NCBI GenBank assembly: GCA_000499405.2
Contig: HG738138.1
Span: forward strand, 20,561,753-20,625,752
Length of the DNA: 64,000 nt
Source: Onchocerca volvulus
Taxonomy: Eukaryota > Nematoda > Chromadorea > Rhabditida > Onchocercidae
Reading direction: 5' to 3'
Part shown: positions 40,121 through 54,241 of the stretch, in pieces
Position numbering within the stretch: the first letter of the stretch is position 1
Layout of the letters: each line of letters starts with the position of its first letter
Program-made: the position numbers and the translations under genes
The notes under the pieces: generated by a model
Told to the model about the DNA's origin: nothing
Database searches by the model: none
The model's input: only the letters and a program-made list of their open reading frames with translations

Positions 40121-42592
40121 TCAAAGCATAAAATTCATTGCAAAAAATTAGTGTATGGCTTCATTAACAGCTTTTAAAGATTTGATTTCATTGCAGAAAG
40201 AGCGCAAAACCATTTCTTGTGTGACAGTGTTGCCATGCAATTCATGTACGGCATAAAAAGCAATCATTTATTGCTGTACGAATTTCTTAACGTGTTTAAC
40301 CGTTTTAAATTCATCGCACTTCGCACTTTTTTTTCTTGATTTATTACACTTTCTAAACAGAATTCTCTTTTAATCAATAATTCTGGTTTTTCTTCGAGTT
40401 CTCTTTTCTTTTTTTTACAATAAATTTATCGTTGGCTAGAAGTTTTGATTTTTTGTTGAGGGCTGACTTCATTATTGAAGATACGGGAGAACATCGCGGT
40501 GCATAGACGAAATATTATTTTAGAAGCCTGAAATCCAAGCAATAACAAGAACTATCACGTTAGAGTTAGAAGGATTGAATTATCAAAAGTTATTTGGTAC
40601 TCTATTTTGCCCTTGATATGAAAAGGCCTTGTATTCTTAATTATTGAGATATTTTAGTTTATTTCACATAATTCATAGATTTTACTGATATGCAATTAAT
40701 TGCTTTAAACAGTGATTTATGTCATGATTTGACATGTCCTGATTTGACTAACCTCTTTGAATTCATTCCTTCACAATGACATTAGGCAGTAGTGATACAA
40801 TTCATTATATCGTGATATTCAAATTACTAATATTTGTATATTTTAATACTAATTAGTAAAAAAATTGAAAGACAACGTAGCTTGATCAGTTTCTGTTGCA
40901 GTTTTGAATAATTCTTTCTCTTTAAATCTTTTGATTGGAAAATATTAACCTACAAAAAATACTCTGTTTTACCAATCATTAAAATAGAATTGATCTGTTG
41001 TAAATTTTACTGTCACTTGAGATTTGCTTAGAATTTTGTTTGATCATAATCTCCGCATGTATAGTTTGAAATGCCCATACACTTGGTCTCATGCATTCTC
41101 AAACCTTTATTTTATTATGGGATTTTAAAGTTTTGCTTCATATACATTGAGATTTCTTTTTATACATTAAAATTTCATAAAAGAAGTGTTTTAATGAAAA
41201 TTTGTTTGGACTTTGAAAAAAAATGACAAACTTTTCAGTGGATGCCATATGTACTTTTACTTTATCATTGCAATAATATGGATCATTGGATATTCAGATT
41301 GATGGGAAGATAAGCATCAGAAAGTTCCATAATGTTGAATGCTATTGAACTTCTAAATTTTTCATACAGATTTTTGGAAATATTTAAATTAATTGTAAAA
41401 GAGTGTTTTATTTACTTTAAATCCGTGACATTTCATTTGAATGGCGATTCTGCTTAATCTGCTGCAATTTTTGATTCAATTTTGAATTACTTCCTTGCTA
41501 TATCACATTTAAATTCAATTTTTTGTTTCACACAAAATAAATTACTGAGAATTTCTTTTGCGATTCGATTCATCCAACTACTTAAACTTTTTTTTCCGTT
41601 TTATACCATAAACATAACTCTGAAAATTGGAAATTAATCCATAAAATCTATGAATTATTTGTTTTTTACATTATTTTCTGTTTGCCATATTTTTAATTGA
41701 AAGATGTGAAACAGCAAATTTCAACAATGCAAAAATCCTGAATTACTTTTGCACCAACCTATATTTAATGCCACTTCATTTGAATGATATCAACTGACCG
41801 CGTGAAAATGCTTGATCAGTTTTTTTCTTTTGTTTTTTGTGTCAATATGTCTTTTGTTCTGTTTTTTACGGGTTTCAAAACCATTTCAAATGATTTTTAG
41901 AAGACACCATGTTTCCCAAAGAATCGTCAAAAATTGGAAGCTAATATCAATAAAGTATAAGAATGATTAGGGAAAATATTTTTAGTTGCACATATGTAAG
42001 TTATGCCAAAAAAAATCATTTTTAATTGCGAAATCAATTTACTATCGATCAAAAAATTGTAATAATTTGAACAATACATTAATAATGACAGGATCTTCCT
42101 CTGTTAATCAAGCTTAATATTCATTTAAAAGCTCATTAATTGAAAAATCTATTTGTTTCCAGCAACAGTATTCTCTGATCATAAAAAAAATCTAATCTCC
42201 ATCCAAGTTGTGCCATTTAACAGCTTTTCATTTTCTCCCTAGATTTCCCGAGTTGAATGTGAGTTGGGTATAGCTGGATATTATCCTTGTTAATTAGATT
42301 AATTTAAGGCTAGCACTGTTAAACGTGTTTCAGTAATTTCTTCCGTTAACACGTACCCAAATTCATCATTACATAGAAAAATAAAATCAGATTACATACT
42401 AGTTTCCCTTCTAACAAGCTGAGCTTATTCAACATCTATGAGGACAAATCAATCTTCTTTTTTTCATTATTGCTCTAAGAATACTTCGCATTCATTAAAC
42501 ATAACTCAGTTGGCTTAATTTCTTTGCTCATTATCAATTATAATTATAAATATTTTCAGGCACCGCCATTTTGTATTCTAGGTGATCCTGTT
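40121..42592. other. Intergenic; contains duplication copy B
   Basis: Apart from the duplicated block, no coding exon, RNA gene or named element was recognised. The 3' end holds the presumed gana-1 promoter; TATTTTCAG at 42551-42559 is an acceptor 33 bases before the ATG and may be a spliced-leader site. Confidence 0.5.
41276..41980 (+). repeat. 0.75-kb direct duplication, copy B
   Basis: Same orientation as 37768-38525, shorter by several small deletions (for example after TTAATTGTAAAA). Divergence looks like roughly one tenth of positions, so the event is not recent. Confidence 0.92.
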
Positions 42593-45500
42593 ATGAATAA
42601 TCAGTATTACATTTTGCTTTATTTGGCTGCAATAGCGAATTTTGTCGAAGCTTTAGAAAACGGATTAGCTAGGTTTGTTTATTTTGCTATACAATAATAA
42701 CGTACGTAAACATTTGATTCTTTTTTCCAATAATACTTGGAATAAGTTCAGAATTATTTTCTCCTGCTCTTCTTCTATGCTTAATTCAGATTAATTGGAA
42801 TTTGTATATCGTTTATCTTAAATTCATTCATTTTTCATTTTTTCCATCTTTTATCTCTCACTTATTTCTTTTCATTCATCCCTTTTCTTTCGATAAATTG
42901 AACTAGATGGATGTACTTTAGTTCTGAATTCGAAAAAGATCTGAATATCAAACATAAATTTAAATATTTCGCAAAATTCATTTGAAATTCTTTTTGTTAG
43001 GACACCGCCGATGGGATGGATGTCCTGGACGAAATTTTATTGCCAGATGGATTGCGTACAACATCCTTTTACATGTATCAACGAAAAACTTTATATGGAC
43101 ATGGCCGATCGTATGGGTGAGCTATCAACAAAATCATTCAGCTAATCTTTCCTATGACATATAAATTTTCAACTACCTTTTATATTAGACAAAAATAATT
43201 TAAAACAAAGAAAAATATAATAGCAGAGTCCTGAGCGATTTACCATTAAAATCAACATTTAACATTTGATATAATTTTCGCCCATTACATCACATTTTTA
43301 TGGATTTCTAGTTACTGGAATCTGATAATCTTGAAGGTCATTCTGAAGTGCATATACCAAATATATTATACCAACAGCCTCCTATAAGAAATGATAATTG
43401 CCATGATTTTCTACAATAACTTGAAAGTATGAGAAAATCTTACTCATTTATGCAACATTATGCAGTATGCAGATATCATCGTGGACGTGACATCAAGTTC
43501 TTAGACTACTTTCCTAACTTTATGATCAAGAGATTATTTCATTTTGAATTACCTTAGTAGAAGATGGTTATCTGCAAGCGGGTTATCAGTACGTTCATAT
43601 TGATGATTGTTGGATGGAACGACAGCGAGATCAGGACAATCGTCTTATTCCAGATCGGCAGCGCTTTCCAAACGGAATAGCTGCGCTTGCTGATTATGTC
43701 AGTTTACATTGAAAATTGTTCGCTATTTGATGTTAAATAAATGCGAAGGATGAAAATGCAAATTCAAGCGAGTTTTGTAAGAGAAATTAAGATTTTTAAT
43801 GAAGAGGATATTCGAAGATTTTTTTTAAGGATATTCGAAGATTCAGGGAAATGAAAACAAAAAAAATTAAATTTGCATCAATTTATATTTTCTTGCTTTT
43901 GAAATTAGAATTTAAAATTTACCGAAATTAGATGCATCAGCGCGGCCTGAAACTCGGTATTTATGAGGATTATGGTACAGCCACATGTGCTGGATTTCCG
44001 GGTAGTTATCAACATACAAAAATAGATGCAGATACATTTGCTAAGTGGCAAGTTGATTATCTCAAGCTTGATGGTTGTAATATCAATGTCGATTTGATGC
44101 CAAACGGTTATTTCATCTTTTCATTATTTACTGAAAATATCAGAAACTGAAAAATGGCTGAAAGTAAGACATTATATTGTCTTCTGTGTTTTAATGCATC
44201 TTGTAATTGTGCATAACCCTAAAAGTTCGAAAAAAACTTTTGCCAAAGTTCGGATTAAATAATTCCAAATTTTGAATGTGATATGCGAAGTTTTTTTTTT
44301 TTTTTCACCTCGAATATCCTTCATAAATCTTCACATTTATATTTTTTTCCTGAATAAATCGTTAATATATCCGATTCGGATAATTGCCCAGCTATTCTTA
44401 TGATTAATAGTATTTGAATCATTCTGTTGCTTGTACAGGCTATGCGGAAATGGGTCGGATGCTGAATTCAACTGGTCGACCTATAGTTTACTCCTGCAGT
44501 TGGCCTGCCTATCTCATTAATCATCCGGAAAAGGTTATTTCGTTCTGTGAATGAAAATAGAAAATAGTATAACCGACTTGATGCCAAAAATTTTTTTATT
44601 TTTGATTCAGAATTAAAAATATTTTTGGATTCTGAGGAGCTACAGATCACATTACAGACTAGTCAGGAAGAGAAAATCACAAGAATTGTTAGACGATTTT
44701 CTTTTCTATTTTAGATTTAAGCTTTTAATTTGCATAATTAGCAATTAACATAATTGAAAGCCTAAATCTAAAGTGAAAAAGATTTTATATTTTTGTATTG
44801 ATCAGCACTGCCTTTTATATAAAAAACCTTTCGGCAATAGCATTAATTGGAGGGCATTGTGAAGAGAAGAGATTGAGCACAGAGAGAAAATTCCTGAAGC
44901 ATAGAAAACTCCCTCTGATTAATTTAATCAAAAAGTCACATCAAAATTGCTAGACGAATGATGTAACGTATTCTACACACAAAGGAAAGCTAATGAAAAG
45001 ATGAAATACCATCACAGGATTAATTGCTCTGTTAAAAAAATTAAAAAAAAAAAAGAAAATTGCAAGAATTTCATCGACCAGTACACAAAAGTTGTATGGT
45101 ATAACAACATAGTGACAAGTATTTTGGCAAAAACTTAGCACATGGATGTTTTCCGTTTTTTTTTTTTGAATAATGAAAGGAAAATCAATTTCTTGTGATA
45201 TGGATCTTTTCAATTGCAAAAAATTTTTAGTGGTATTTAGTGAACATTGCAGTTCAAACTTTTGCTTGAAGAAGAATTAAACGCCAATGCGAACTGATAA
45301 TAGAACTGAAATATAGGCTATTTGGCACTATCACATTTGTTTCTCTTGTAGATCATTTAGATTCTTCACTTACAGGGAATATCTTTTAACGATTTTTTTG
45401 GTTCAGGTTGATTATGAATTAATTGGAGAGCATTGTAATTTGTGGCGTAATTTTGATGACATAAAGCGTTCCTGGGATTCTGTTAGAACTATCATCGCTT

Positions 45501-47723
45501 ATTACGATCATCATCAAGACAAACACATTCCTGCACAAGGTCCCGGAAGATGGCATGATCCTGACATGGTATGCTTTTTATAAATCTAGAAGAAGCTTTA
45601 TCAGTTCGAACTTGATTTACTTATTCATACTTATTGCTTTGTCAGTTCGAACTTGATTTACTTAAAATAAATGAAATTGTAGTAATTTTTTTTTCTTTTT
45701 GGGTAAAGGAAAGATAACTTTTAATTTGAAGTTTGACAGTTAATGACTTACGTTTATGGTCGTGAGTAATTGTGCTGCGTGACCAGTCGGATTTATTTGA
45801 ACTTCTATTCCTTCTCAATAGATACAGACATAGAAGCGACAACCAATTTGAATTGCGGTTAAATCTCAAACTTGGGTAATTGAACCTTTACTATAAAAAA
45901 ATTGGATAACGTGACACGGCATGTAAATTATAAATTAATAATATCAATATAATAAAGTTAATCATGAAAAAGGGAGTTAGACAATGTGAAAGGAAAAATA
46001 TTAAAACCCGAGTTAGAAATACAAAACCGCTCCCGTCGAATACCTATTTAAATAATAAAAAAAGGCGGAGGCGTTGGTTAGCGTTATGATGGTAGATTTT
46101 GACCCTAGAATGGAATGATAGAAGAGCGCGTGAGAGATCATGAGAATGCGCCTTTGTTAGCGCTTGATGTACAATAGACGTTGACGTATTGAAGGGTTAC
46201 AAAATATCCAAGAACAAAAAAATGACTCAACATACCTACCAGAATTACAAATCATCTGTGCGAAAATTTCGGTTTTTTTCCGAGAGAAGTTACGATTGTG
46301 GTAGTAATGAAATGATATTACCGTAGTTTCTAAATTTGGAACAAAATAACAACATCGTCTGATTTACCTATTGAAAATTCAATTTCTCTAAGTAAAACTA
46401 AAGGATTTTTGAAATTTCAGATAATTGTAGGAAATACAGAATTAACTGTGGATCAAGCAAAAGTGCAAATGTCAATTTGGTCAATTTGGTCTTCACCGCT
46501 TATTATGTCCAACGACTTGAGATTGATTGCTCCTGTCTTCCGAGATATTTTATTAAATAAACGGGTTATTGCCATCAATCAGGATCCATTTGGCATCATG
46601 GGTCGATTGGTTGCTAATGTTGGTTTAATTTATTGATAGGTAATCCATGTACGATTCCCATTCATACATTTCTTTCATTTATTTGTCATTCATCCATTTC
46701 ATTCAACTTTTCTTACATCCATAAAATACATGTAATAGTAAATTTTTTTTAGAGAAATAATCTCAATTCTCACAAATTTTACCATTTCCACTCTTCTTTG
46801 TTTTCCTTTTCATTTTCAGCTTTTAAAATTATTTCAGCAGGGAGCATTCTTTTCAACTTTGAACAATTCGATGAGTCTATTTCTTTTCAAAATAGTATTG
46901 TAAATACATCATAAATGTTATACTGACAAGTTTACCACATATTCATATTTAATATTTTCAACAAATCACTAAAATCAAATTAGTTGCGAAGGGAACACTT
47001 TGCTACTTCTCGTTCGCTATAATCAAGAATTTCTTTTAGACGACCAATATTGGCATTTACGTGAAACCTGTAATTCCAGCGGAGCCTTCAGCTCAACGCT
47101 ACTCATACGCGGTAGCTATTTTCAACCGTAATTTGTATCAAAGGATGGTTTGTATTCTTTTTTAATAGCAAACACTTAATTTATTTTAATTTAAGAGTGC
47201 AAGTATGAGAATTGCTTTGTTGAATAGAAAAAAATTTGTGAGCTTTCTACTTTCGTTTTAATCGCTTATAGATTAGCTCCTTAAACATATGTCATTTCTC
47301 GCTAATTAGTATTCGAACCGCTAATATTTAAAAAAAAAAAAAAAAAAAAATAAATTTCAGTTCCAAAAATACTTAGATATATTTCGGGATTTTATCGTAA
47401 AAATATCGTCCATAATTTGCTTATCCTCCCTCTCACAAATTCTAAATTGTTAGATGAATTTATCAGTTGTTATTCATTAATGTATTTAATAGTTTGATTC
47501 TTCCAATTCTGTAAAATTTCTTTTGTTCTCCTCAATCTGAATATTTCTACAGAATGTGCGCTTTTTACTATCGAAAGTTGGACTCACCAATCCCGAAGGC
47601 TATTTCGTGCAAGATTTATGGAATGGTGAGCTTAAAGGCCTACTGAAACCTAATGATTTTTATTCTACAAACGTGAATCCTACTGGTATTGATTTTTTCA
47701 AAGCAACATTGGCTAATTTATGA
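42593..47723 (+). CDS. gana-1: GH27 alpha-galactosidase / alpha-N-acetylgalactosaminidase (lysosomal)
   Basis: Nine exons join in phase to 413 residues: 42593-42672, 43001-43116, 43561-43697, 43932-44106, 44439-44533, 45407-45568, 46421-46618, 47040-47147 and 47553-47723. It removes terminal alpha-galactose or alpha-GalNAc from glycoconjugates. A signal peptide ([14 protein letters not shown]) is followed by [18 protein letters not shown]. Active-site motifs: [43 protein letters not shown] with the nucleophile Asp, and [10 protein letters not shown] with the acid/base Asp, then [10 protein letters not shown] and [11 protein letters not shown]. The specificity loop around YSCSWPAY (serine, as in NAGA-type enzymes, versus glutamate in many GLA) favours the NAGA branch, as in the single worm enzyme. 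AATAAA follows at 47765. Intron 6 contains a repeat related to one at 20 kb. Coding exons look intact. Confidence 0.95.
45900..46250 (-). repeat. Interspersed repeat in gana-1 intron 6
   Basis: The part around 46150-46205 (GCGCCTTTGTTAGCGCTTGA) is the reverse complement of sequence at about 19995-20075 in the foldback element, including the CCCTT and GTCAA flanks. GC content is higher than in the surrounding intron. Confidence 0.6.
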
Positions 47724-49337
47724 AACCAATTTTCGTCGTTATAATCTAATTAAGTATGATAAGTAATAAATTTTTGTGATAAAGTCTTGAAATTTCAAAT
47801 CTAAATTCAAGAACTGGAATGTTTTCTCGTTCGGGGAAACTTAAAAAGATATATAAGGCACATTATAACTATTATAGCATGGAAATAACTGAACAAAAAT
47901 GTAAAGATCTCATGAGATCATTTATTTGCTATGTCCAATTTGTTGTGACCATTTACTGTATTTCTTGATAGCTAAAAATGTTTCATGGATATATTTTTCC
48001 TTCTCGTAAGATCATCTTAGACATCGTAGTAAAACACCTTGGGTTCGTTTGATAGAGAGACGAGAACCGGAAGGAAGAAAATGACAAAAACCGCAGGAAA
48101 AGTTGCACCATGTCAATTTTCATGTCTTCCTCTTTTTTGGTTTCAAAATTTGCTTGACGTTAAAACCAAAATTATCTGTACATTTCCAAATTGGATAAAA
48201 ATATTCAAAAGCTGCATTTATAGTGGTCGAAATTAAACGAAAATTGTGTATACAATTCAATGGAAAATTATTGATAGAATTATCGAAAAGATAGCCACAA
48301 ATGTACTTTTAAGTCAATTCTAAAGAGTAATAAAGAATAATCTTCAATACTGAATAATTTACATTAATAGAATTTTGGAACGAGTTATTCATCAAATTGC
48401 TTATGTGAAAGTGCAAATGCTAATAGTAATAGAGAAGAAATATATAAAATATCCACTAATTACTCAAACGGCCATTAGCATCAGTGATCAGCAAGTGAAT
48501 TGAAGTATGGTCTTAAATTGTGTTCGGGATTGCAGAACTATCCACGGTAATAAAAAGTGTTGATCATATGAAATGCACGGAACTTATCAGATCACTGTTA
48601 CTCTAGACAAATGCGAGGAGGAAAAGACAGAGGATTCAAATTCAGCGGTTTGAGAAGAATATTGCTCATCATCTTCCTTAAATACTAATTTACCGTTGTT
48701 CTTCGAGCTGCTTTGACGACAATGCGTTTTCTTGTCGCTCTATTGCCAATTTATCCATCGCTGCATTTGGCTAAAATTTGGTAGTCCAGGTGAGCTTGGT
48801 CGTCTTGACTAAACTAAGTACTAGGCAAAGCAGCAGGTTTCCCACCTCACCAGCTAATGGTTCTTCAATCGCTGTTAATTTAGTAATGCTATTCACTTTC
48901 TTCATTGAATACATCAGAAATCACCCATTGCACACATCAAATAACGCTGAATCGGCATAATCGGCAAATGATCAGAACCATTTGAATTATCAGCTTGGAC
49001 CATCTGTTTCACAATTCGTAGTATGCGATACCATCAGATAAGATGTTCTGGTACATCATAAACGGAGAGAAACAGTGATGCAAAGAAATTAGTCGTGATT
49101 GAGGGTATTTCAGGGATGGATCAGCATGAGGCGAAGCAGAGATGAGAAAATGAGCGGTCAATTATATTATCTAGTGACATACTCGAAAAAATCTTCATTA
49201 ATGAGACGGAATTGAATCTGATGACTGCGTCGGATTTGCATCTGAAGACGAACTACTGAGGAACAAAAGTGGAATTGGATGTCTTCGCAGTAAGTTTAAA
49301 TTCAAAATGCCATGCTTTGTCCAAGTGAACTATTTAA
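47724..49337. other. gana-1 3' flank and intergenic; no supported gene
   Basis: Contains the gana-1 polyadenylation hexamer. A short frame at 48722-48780 (MRFLVALLPIYPSLHLAKI) looks like a signal peptide followed by a possible donor, but I could not join it in phase to the exons downstream. Confidence 0.45.
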
Positions 49338-51026
49338 ATGGTCAGTTTGGCATTCCAATGCTGTCACTTTTCTGCTAATTGCTGTAATACACTTCTCGCT
49401 GATGAGCTAACCAAACTCAATGCATTTCAGACCATTGTACGTATTTTAAAATCATTTTTTAAGAAATATTCTCGTTGCCTCGGATCATCCTTGGGCGATG
49501 GCTCGGTATCAGTGGTAATCGGACAGAAATTACAATTTGGTCATATTCGAGCTCATCGTTTTAAAATTACTTTGATCAATACTGCCAGTTTGGTAAAAGG
49601 CCATCGATGATGATTATTATGGCAGGTTTTTCCATCTTTATTTTTTAATTAGGATATTTGGAATCTTGCAGTCTTCGTATTCATTTCACCTTTTCATCTA
49701 GACGATGGAACCGCGAATTATCGCCACTATTTATTTTCCGAAGTTAAATAGCATTTAGTCTTCTGAAATTTAATGGCGTGCAGATAAATTAGGTTAATTT
49801 AATGGTATTTGTTTATAAATAAATTACAGAAATTATTTGCAGGAATTAATTATGCTCAGACACCAGATGTTAGTCGGACATTATTGGTATTGGACATACA
49901 AAATATTCACTGACAAAAGTGGAGATTTTACACTTCTAATTCGCAATATGACAATAACAATCGGAAGGATTTTTCCAGTTCAGTGTGATAGTCTGCTGTT
50001 TATTGATCCAAAAATTAACTGGTTTGTGTTCACGTCGCTGATTTAATTTTGAATCAGAAGATTTGTTTCAATTTTTCGTCTATTAAAACTTGGAAAAATG
50101 TTTATAAAAGGTTAATCTGGCCATTAAATCTTTTATATTATTGATTATCTTCCCCATTCACTGGAATAATTCCAAACTGAACTGTATAGTTTTTTATTTT
50201 TATTTTTTTTAAATTTATTCTAGCACATTGGAATTTGAACACTTCACGCATTCGATCTTGGCTTGCTTGCTTTCAACTTGCTTTATTGACTTGTAACATG
50301 TATTGTGCTTTTTGAAATCAAGAAAGTTATTTCTTGCAGAGCTTAATTCGTTGTTGAAACATGGTGTTGGACAAAATCAGTGCGTCATCTCTAAACAGGC
50401 AATTTTCTTAGTCATTTTTGCTTTTAAAACATTTAATGTGCAATATATTGTGTACGAAACTGATAATTTTCTGAACTACTTCATTTTTTTTTCTTTTTTC
50501 TAAGTATAATAATATATTTGGCTTGACATTACATTTGAGTCATTACACCGCAGTATTTTTAGGATTAGTGATGAATAATGCTTTAGTTGTACAGCCGGAA
50601 ATTGCCAGTGACGGAAATTGAAAACATATCTCGCTTGCTTTCTGAATAAAGAAGATGCAATGATAATAATTTTAGGAAAGCCAATGTTGTCTTCGATAGC
50701 TTTCAACAATTACCCTGCGGAGATGTCATATATACTGTTGGGGATTTGATTGTTCGATTTAGGGAGAGTCTTGTTATGGAACGATCAAGTTTTGACCTGA
50801 ATTTTTCTTTTTGGGGAGGTTTATTTTTATGTGTGGGTTATGGGATTGTGATTGGTAATTTAGCGGCAGTGATATCGATTATTTAATTGCTTGGTGATTA
50901 GGGAAGAACAGTAGTCCGGAAGGTATTCTTTGTGAAGGGAAAATGTTGTTCAAGTCGAAGAAAGGTTGGTGCTTTGATAGGGAGACTAATGACGTATGGG
51001 AAAATTTATTTGGGATAATGAATTGA
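49338..51026 (+). CDS. Unrecognised multi-exon gene candidate
   Basis: Several exons join in phase with good splice sites: a frame at 49338-49592 (or starting at the TTTCAG acceptor, 49431; RCLGSSLGDGSVSVVIGQKL, donor GTAAAA), 49843-50021 (HYWYWTYKIFTDKSGDFTLL, donor GTTTGT), from 50677 (KANVVFDSFQQLPCGDVIYT, VGDLIVRFRESLVMERSSFD), and a last piece from about 50902 to 51026 (EGILCEGKMLFKSKKGWCFD, stop). The phase agreement across three junctions is the main support. The protein would be about 220 or more residues, soluble, with no clear transmembrane segment if the GTTTAT donor after FSFWG is used. I do not recognise the family, and the 5' end is unknown. Confidence 0.4.
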
Positions 51027-52586
51027 ACGGAATTTAAGAATCATTTAATGTGAAGCATTGATGACTGATTAAGAATTATATGGTCACCGATATACGATCG
51101 TCGGCATCAGACAATTTGCATGACATTTCAAAAAGATGCGCAAGCTTTGATAAGAATTGGTTTGAGATTAGAAAATGATTAAGAGCTGAGAAAATGGTTT
51201 CGTTATAAGAAAACTTTGATTGTTACAATAGATTGCTAACATAAAAATTTCTTTAACATTATAAATTATTTTCGGATTTTCAACATATGCCGTAAATATT
51301 AAAATCATTGCTGAAGTAATCAAATTAGTATACGGTAGTTCAGTTTTCAGCTGGCATTACATTACTTTTCTTTGTACTTTGTTACTTTTTTAGCGAACAG
51401 CATTAATTTTATCGGAGTATTTTCGTGCTAAAAAGTTTTTGTACACTGATCCTTTTATTTGCATGCAATTTTTTAAGCTTAAAGCTTAAAATCAGATTCT
51501 TACTTGAAATTACTTCTGATGGAATCCAAACTTACTGGATAGTAATATGTTCAGAAATTTGACATTTGACTTGGCTAGAAGTATCAAGTCGGCGACATTA
51601 TAAATTGCTAAATCTCTAATATCTTAATTCCAAGGACTTTCGGACGATGAAGGACTTTTATTAGTAGTAAGCTGTGTAGAATTCCTGAAGTCATTAAAAT
51701 TGAACTGAGATTGAAACATAATTACCTTTTTCGCAACAGAATTCCTTATTTTTTGATAGGACCGGAGAATCGATTCTTTTTTTGAAAGCTCTTTATAGAT
51801 AACTATTGCATATTTATTAAAATAGTTGTTTATATAATCCAGTTTTCTAGAAGTTTATGTTGGATTTTTATTTCTTTTATATCATTAAGTATTTCAAAAT
51901 TTTCAAGTTGTCTCACTTTTCAATTTAGTCGCAGTTATATCCGCAATTATTGGGTTCACCAACATAGACTTTTCTCGATCGTGAAGCTAGTGCTCATTTC
52001 ATTCTAATCTAAAACGTCGTGTTTCAAATCACCTAATGATTCCACTTCCGATTGCTCAGAGCATCATCATCATGATGGCAATATCACCTTCCAAGATAAT
52101 TACATTTTATTTGTTTCATTTTTATTCATCCAGTTTATAATTTCTTCCATTTTTATATATTTTGATTCTGTTTTTTATCCAATACTTTGAATTTTCATTT
52201 ATATTCATGCTGAGATATTTGTTTAAATTTTAACTATTTTTCTGGAGTTATGAAATATGTCCATGTAATAAATATTTAGTTATTTTTTATTGTAAGAATT
52301 GAAAGTTTTGATCTTAATTACTTGGTCATTTGAAACAAATAAATAACCTTGGATCAGTAACATGGAGATGATCAACTTTCGTTATTACTCAATGTGTTTA
52401 TCTTCTGATTAGTTTTTTCAATAAATCAGTTGTGCCCGTCATGATTTAAAGTAATCAAGTTTATTGGGTGGAGGTGTTCTAATAATAAATTTTTTGTGCT
52501 CTCTCAATTCCTGTTTGTGAGAGAATTGTCCAATCGTTATATATTTACATAGTGAATGTGCTCATCATCCTGATCATAATTACACA
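51027..52586. other. No gene seen; AT-rich intergenic
   Basis: About 1.5 kb upstream of the MEA1-QTRT2-COA8 cluster. It should hold the cluster promoter. No coding frame or repeat was recognised. Confidence 0.55.
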
Positions 52587-54241
52587 ATGGGCCCAAGTCC
52601 GGAACAGAATCCACGGGAACTGCATGATACTGACAGTGATGGTGTGGATTTTTGTTTGCAATTTATGGTCGACCATAAATTTGAGATTTTCTGCATTTCT
52701 CTGCTTTTAATTTGTATGCAATATACAAGAATCTAATTTGGAATTTTCATAAGTCTTTGATAAGATAGTAAAAATGACATGATCATCCAAAATTTCGTCT
52801 TCATTACGATATGGATGTTCTTTTGTTTGCTTGCTTACCTTAAAGAAGTAGTTTCTTAATTAAAAAACACTGAAATTGATATAAAATTCAAGTTAAAAAC
52901 ATAAATATGACATAATGATCTTATATCCGCGAAAACTATATTTTTTTGAAGCCGATGGGGAAAGTGATGATGGTTGGCATATGGGCTATGAAGTCGAAAT
53001 GCATGGCATTGGTATCGAACAATATGCAAATAGTGGAGGTTCGTGTAAATTTTCATTTCTAAGTAAGTTTTTTGTTGAAAGTTTGGGAAAGGAGCTGTTA
53101 GGATTAATTGTTTGTAAAATCTAATTTCACAACGCAGAATCTAACTTCATATATTACCCAGTGAAGCCTAAGTTTAAAAAATAAGTTGAGAGATTGGTAA
53201 TTAACATTATGTTTGAGTAACAATTTCATTCTTAATTTCGACATTGTCTAGTTTTTGTTGTAATTATGTTCATTTAGTAGAGGATGATCTTTTGAATCGA
53301 GAAATGAATTATGGAGAGAAAAAAAAAAAGAAAGAAATTGTGTTTAAATTCAAATTAATCTGACTTATTGAATCATCTATTGCATTTTGTCGCTATATTT
53401 ATAGATGATATGAGTGATACGAAATCGGATTCATGTGATGAGAGTGATGGAGAGCGTTATGCTGGTTATCAAAGTCTTCCTACTTTGGATGGCTCACTCG
53501 TGATCACAAATACTGACCATGGTGAACACACCAATGCAATAGTTGATAAGGATTCCGATGAGGTTAGTCCGTATATATCTCTTTCTGTATTGTTACCATT
53601 TTATCAGATTGAAAGATGTTGTATTCTAATTTTCTGGTTCCGGATTTTTTTTTTTTCCTTTGAACAATATTTCAGATTTTGAGCTCAGAAAACAAAGATT
53701 TCAGCTCTAAATTTAATGTTCCAGAATCCATTGAATTAACTGAAGGTATATTTTTTTTCAAAATATTAGTTGCAATGATTTCCTTACAAAGCTGAGTCCC
53801 ACAATTAGACTTACTAAAGAGTGGAAATGAAAGCATATGAAATAGGTCAGATGGACCAGATAAATAAAAACAATTAGATAGAGAAGCAACGGCATGTATT
53901 CAAAAGCTGGGAGTAAGATAAAATGTGCTGTAAGTTGATTATCAATAATCAGGTATTCCTAGACAGTGATAGCTCAGTTACCAAATGAATTAAACTGGGG
54001 CAGTTTGATAATGGAAGCTTTTTTGAGGCTATGTGTTAGTGTGGTGATTTTAAAAAATGTGTCGTGTCAAAATTAAATTTGCTTTCTGATTTCCTTTATA
54101 ATTTTTTTTACCGTTTCAGATAAAATAGAATGCATTAAAAAGGCGATGTCAACATTCATTCTTCCTGCTCCATCATGGGCAAAAGGAATTACCAGTGATA
54201 ATGAATTGAAAAATTTATTAGAAAAACTAAAATCAAATTGA
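52587..54241 (+). CDS. MEA1: MEA1 (male-enhanced antigen 1) family protein
   Basis: Five exons join in phase to 163 residues: 52587-52641, 52952-53038, 53405-53562, 53676-53745 and 54120-54241. The N-terminal half is acidic and low in structure (ELHDTDSDADGESDDGW), with GYQSLP matching the family's GYxYQPL segment. The C-terminal conserved core reads IECIKKAMSTFILPAPSWAK, as in MEA1 proteins where VKxxMxxxxLPAPxxPxWA precedes a short amphipathic helix (here DNELKNLLEKLKSN). Molecular function in worms is unknown; the mammalian protein is testis-enriched. An AATAAA is at about 54297. The identification rests mainly on the C-terminal motif and overall layout. Confidence 0.85.

Noticed and set aside
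48722..48780. Signal-peptide-like frame MRFLVALLPIYPSLHLAKI as the first exon of the 49-51 kb gene
   Set aside because: The only nearby donor leaves a phase that does not fit the next supported exon.
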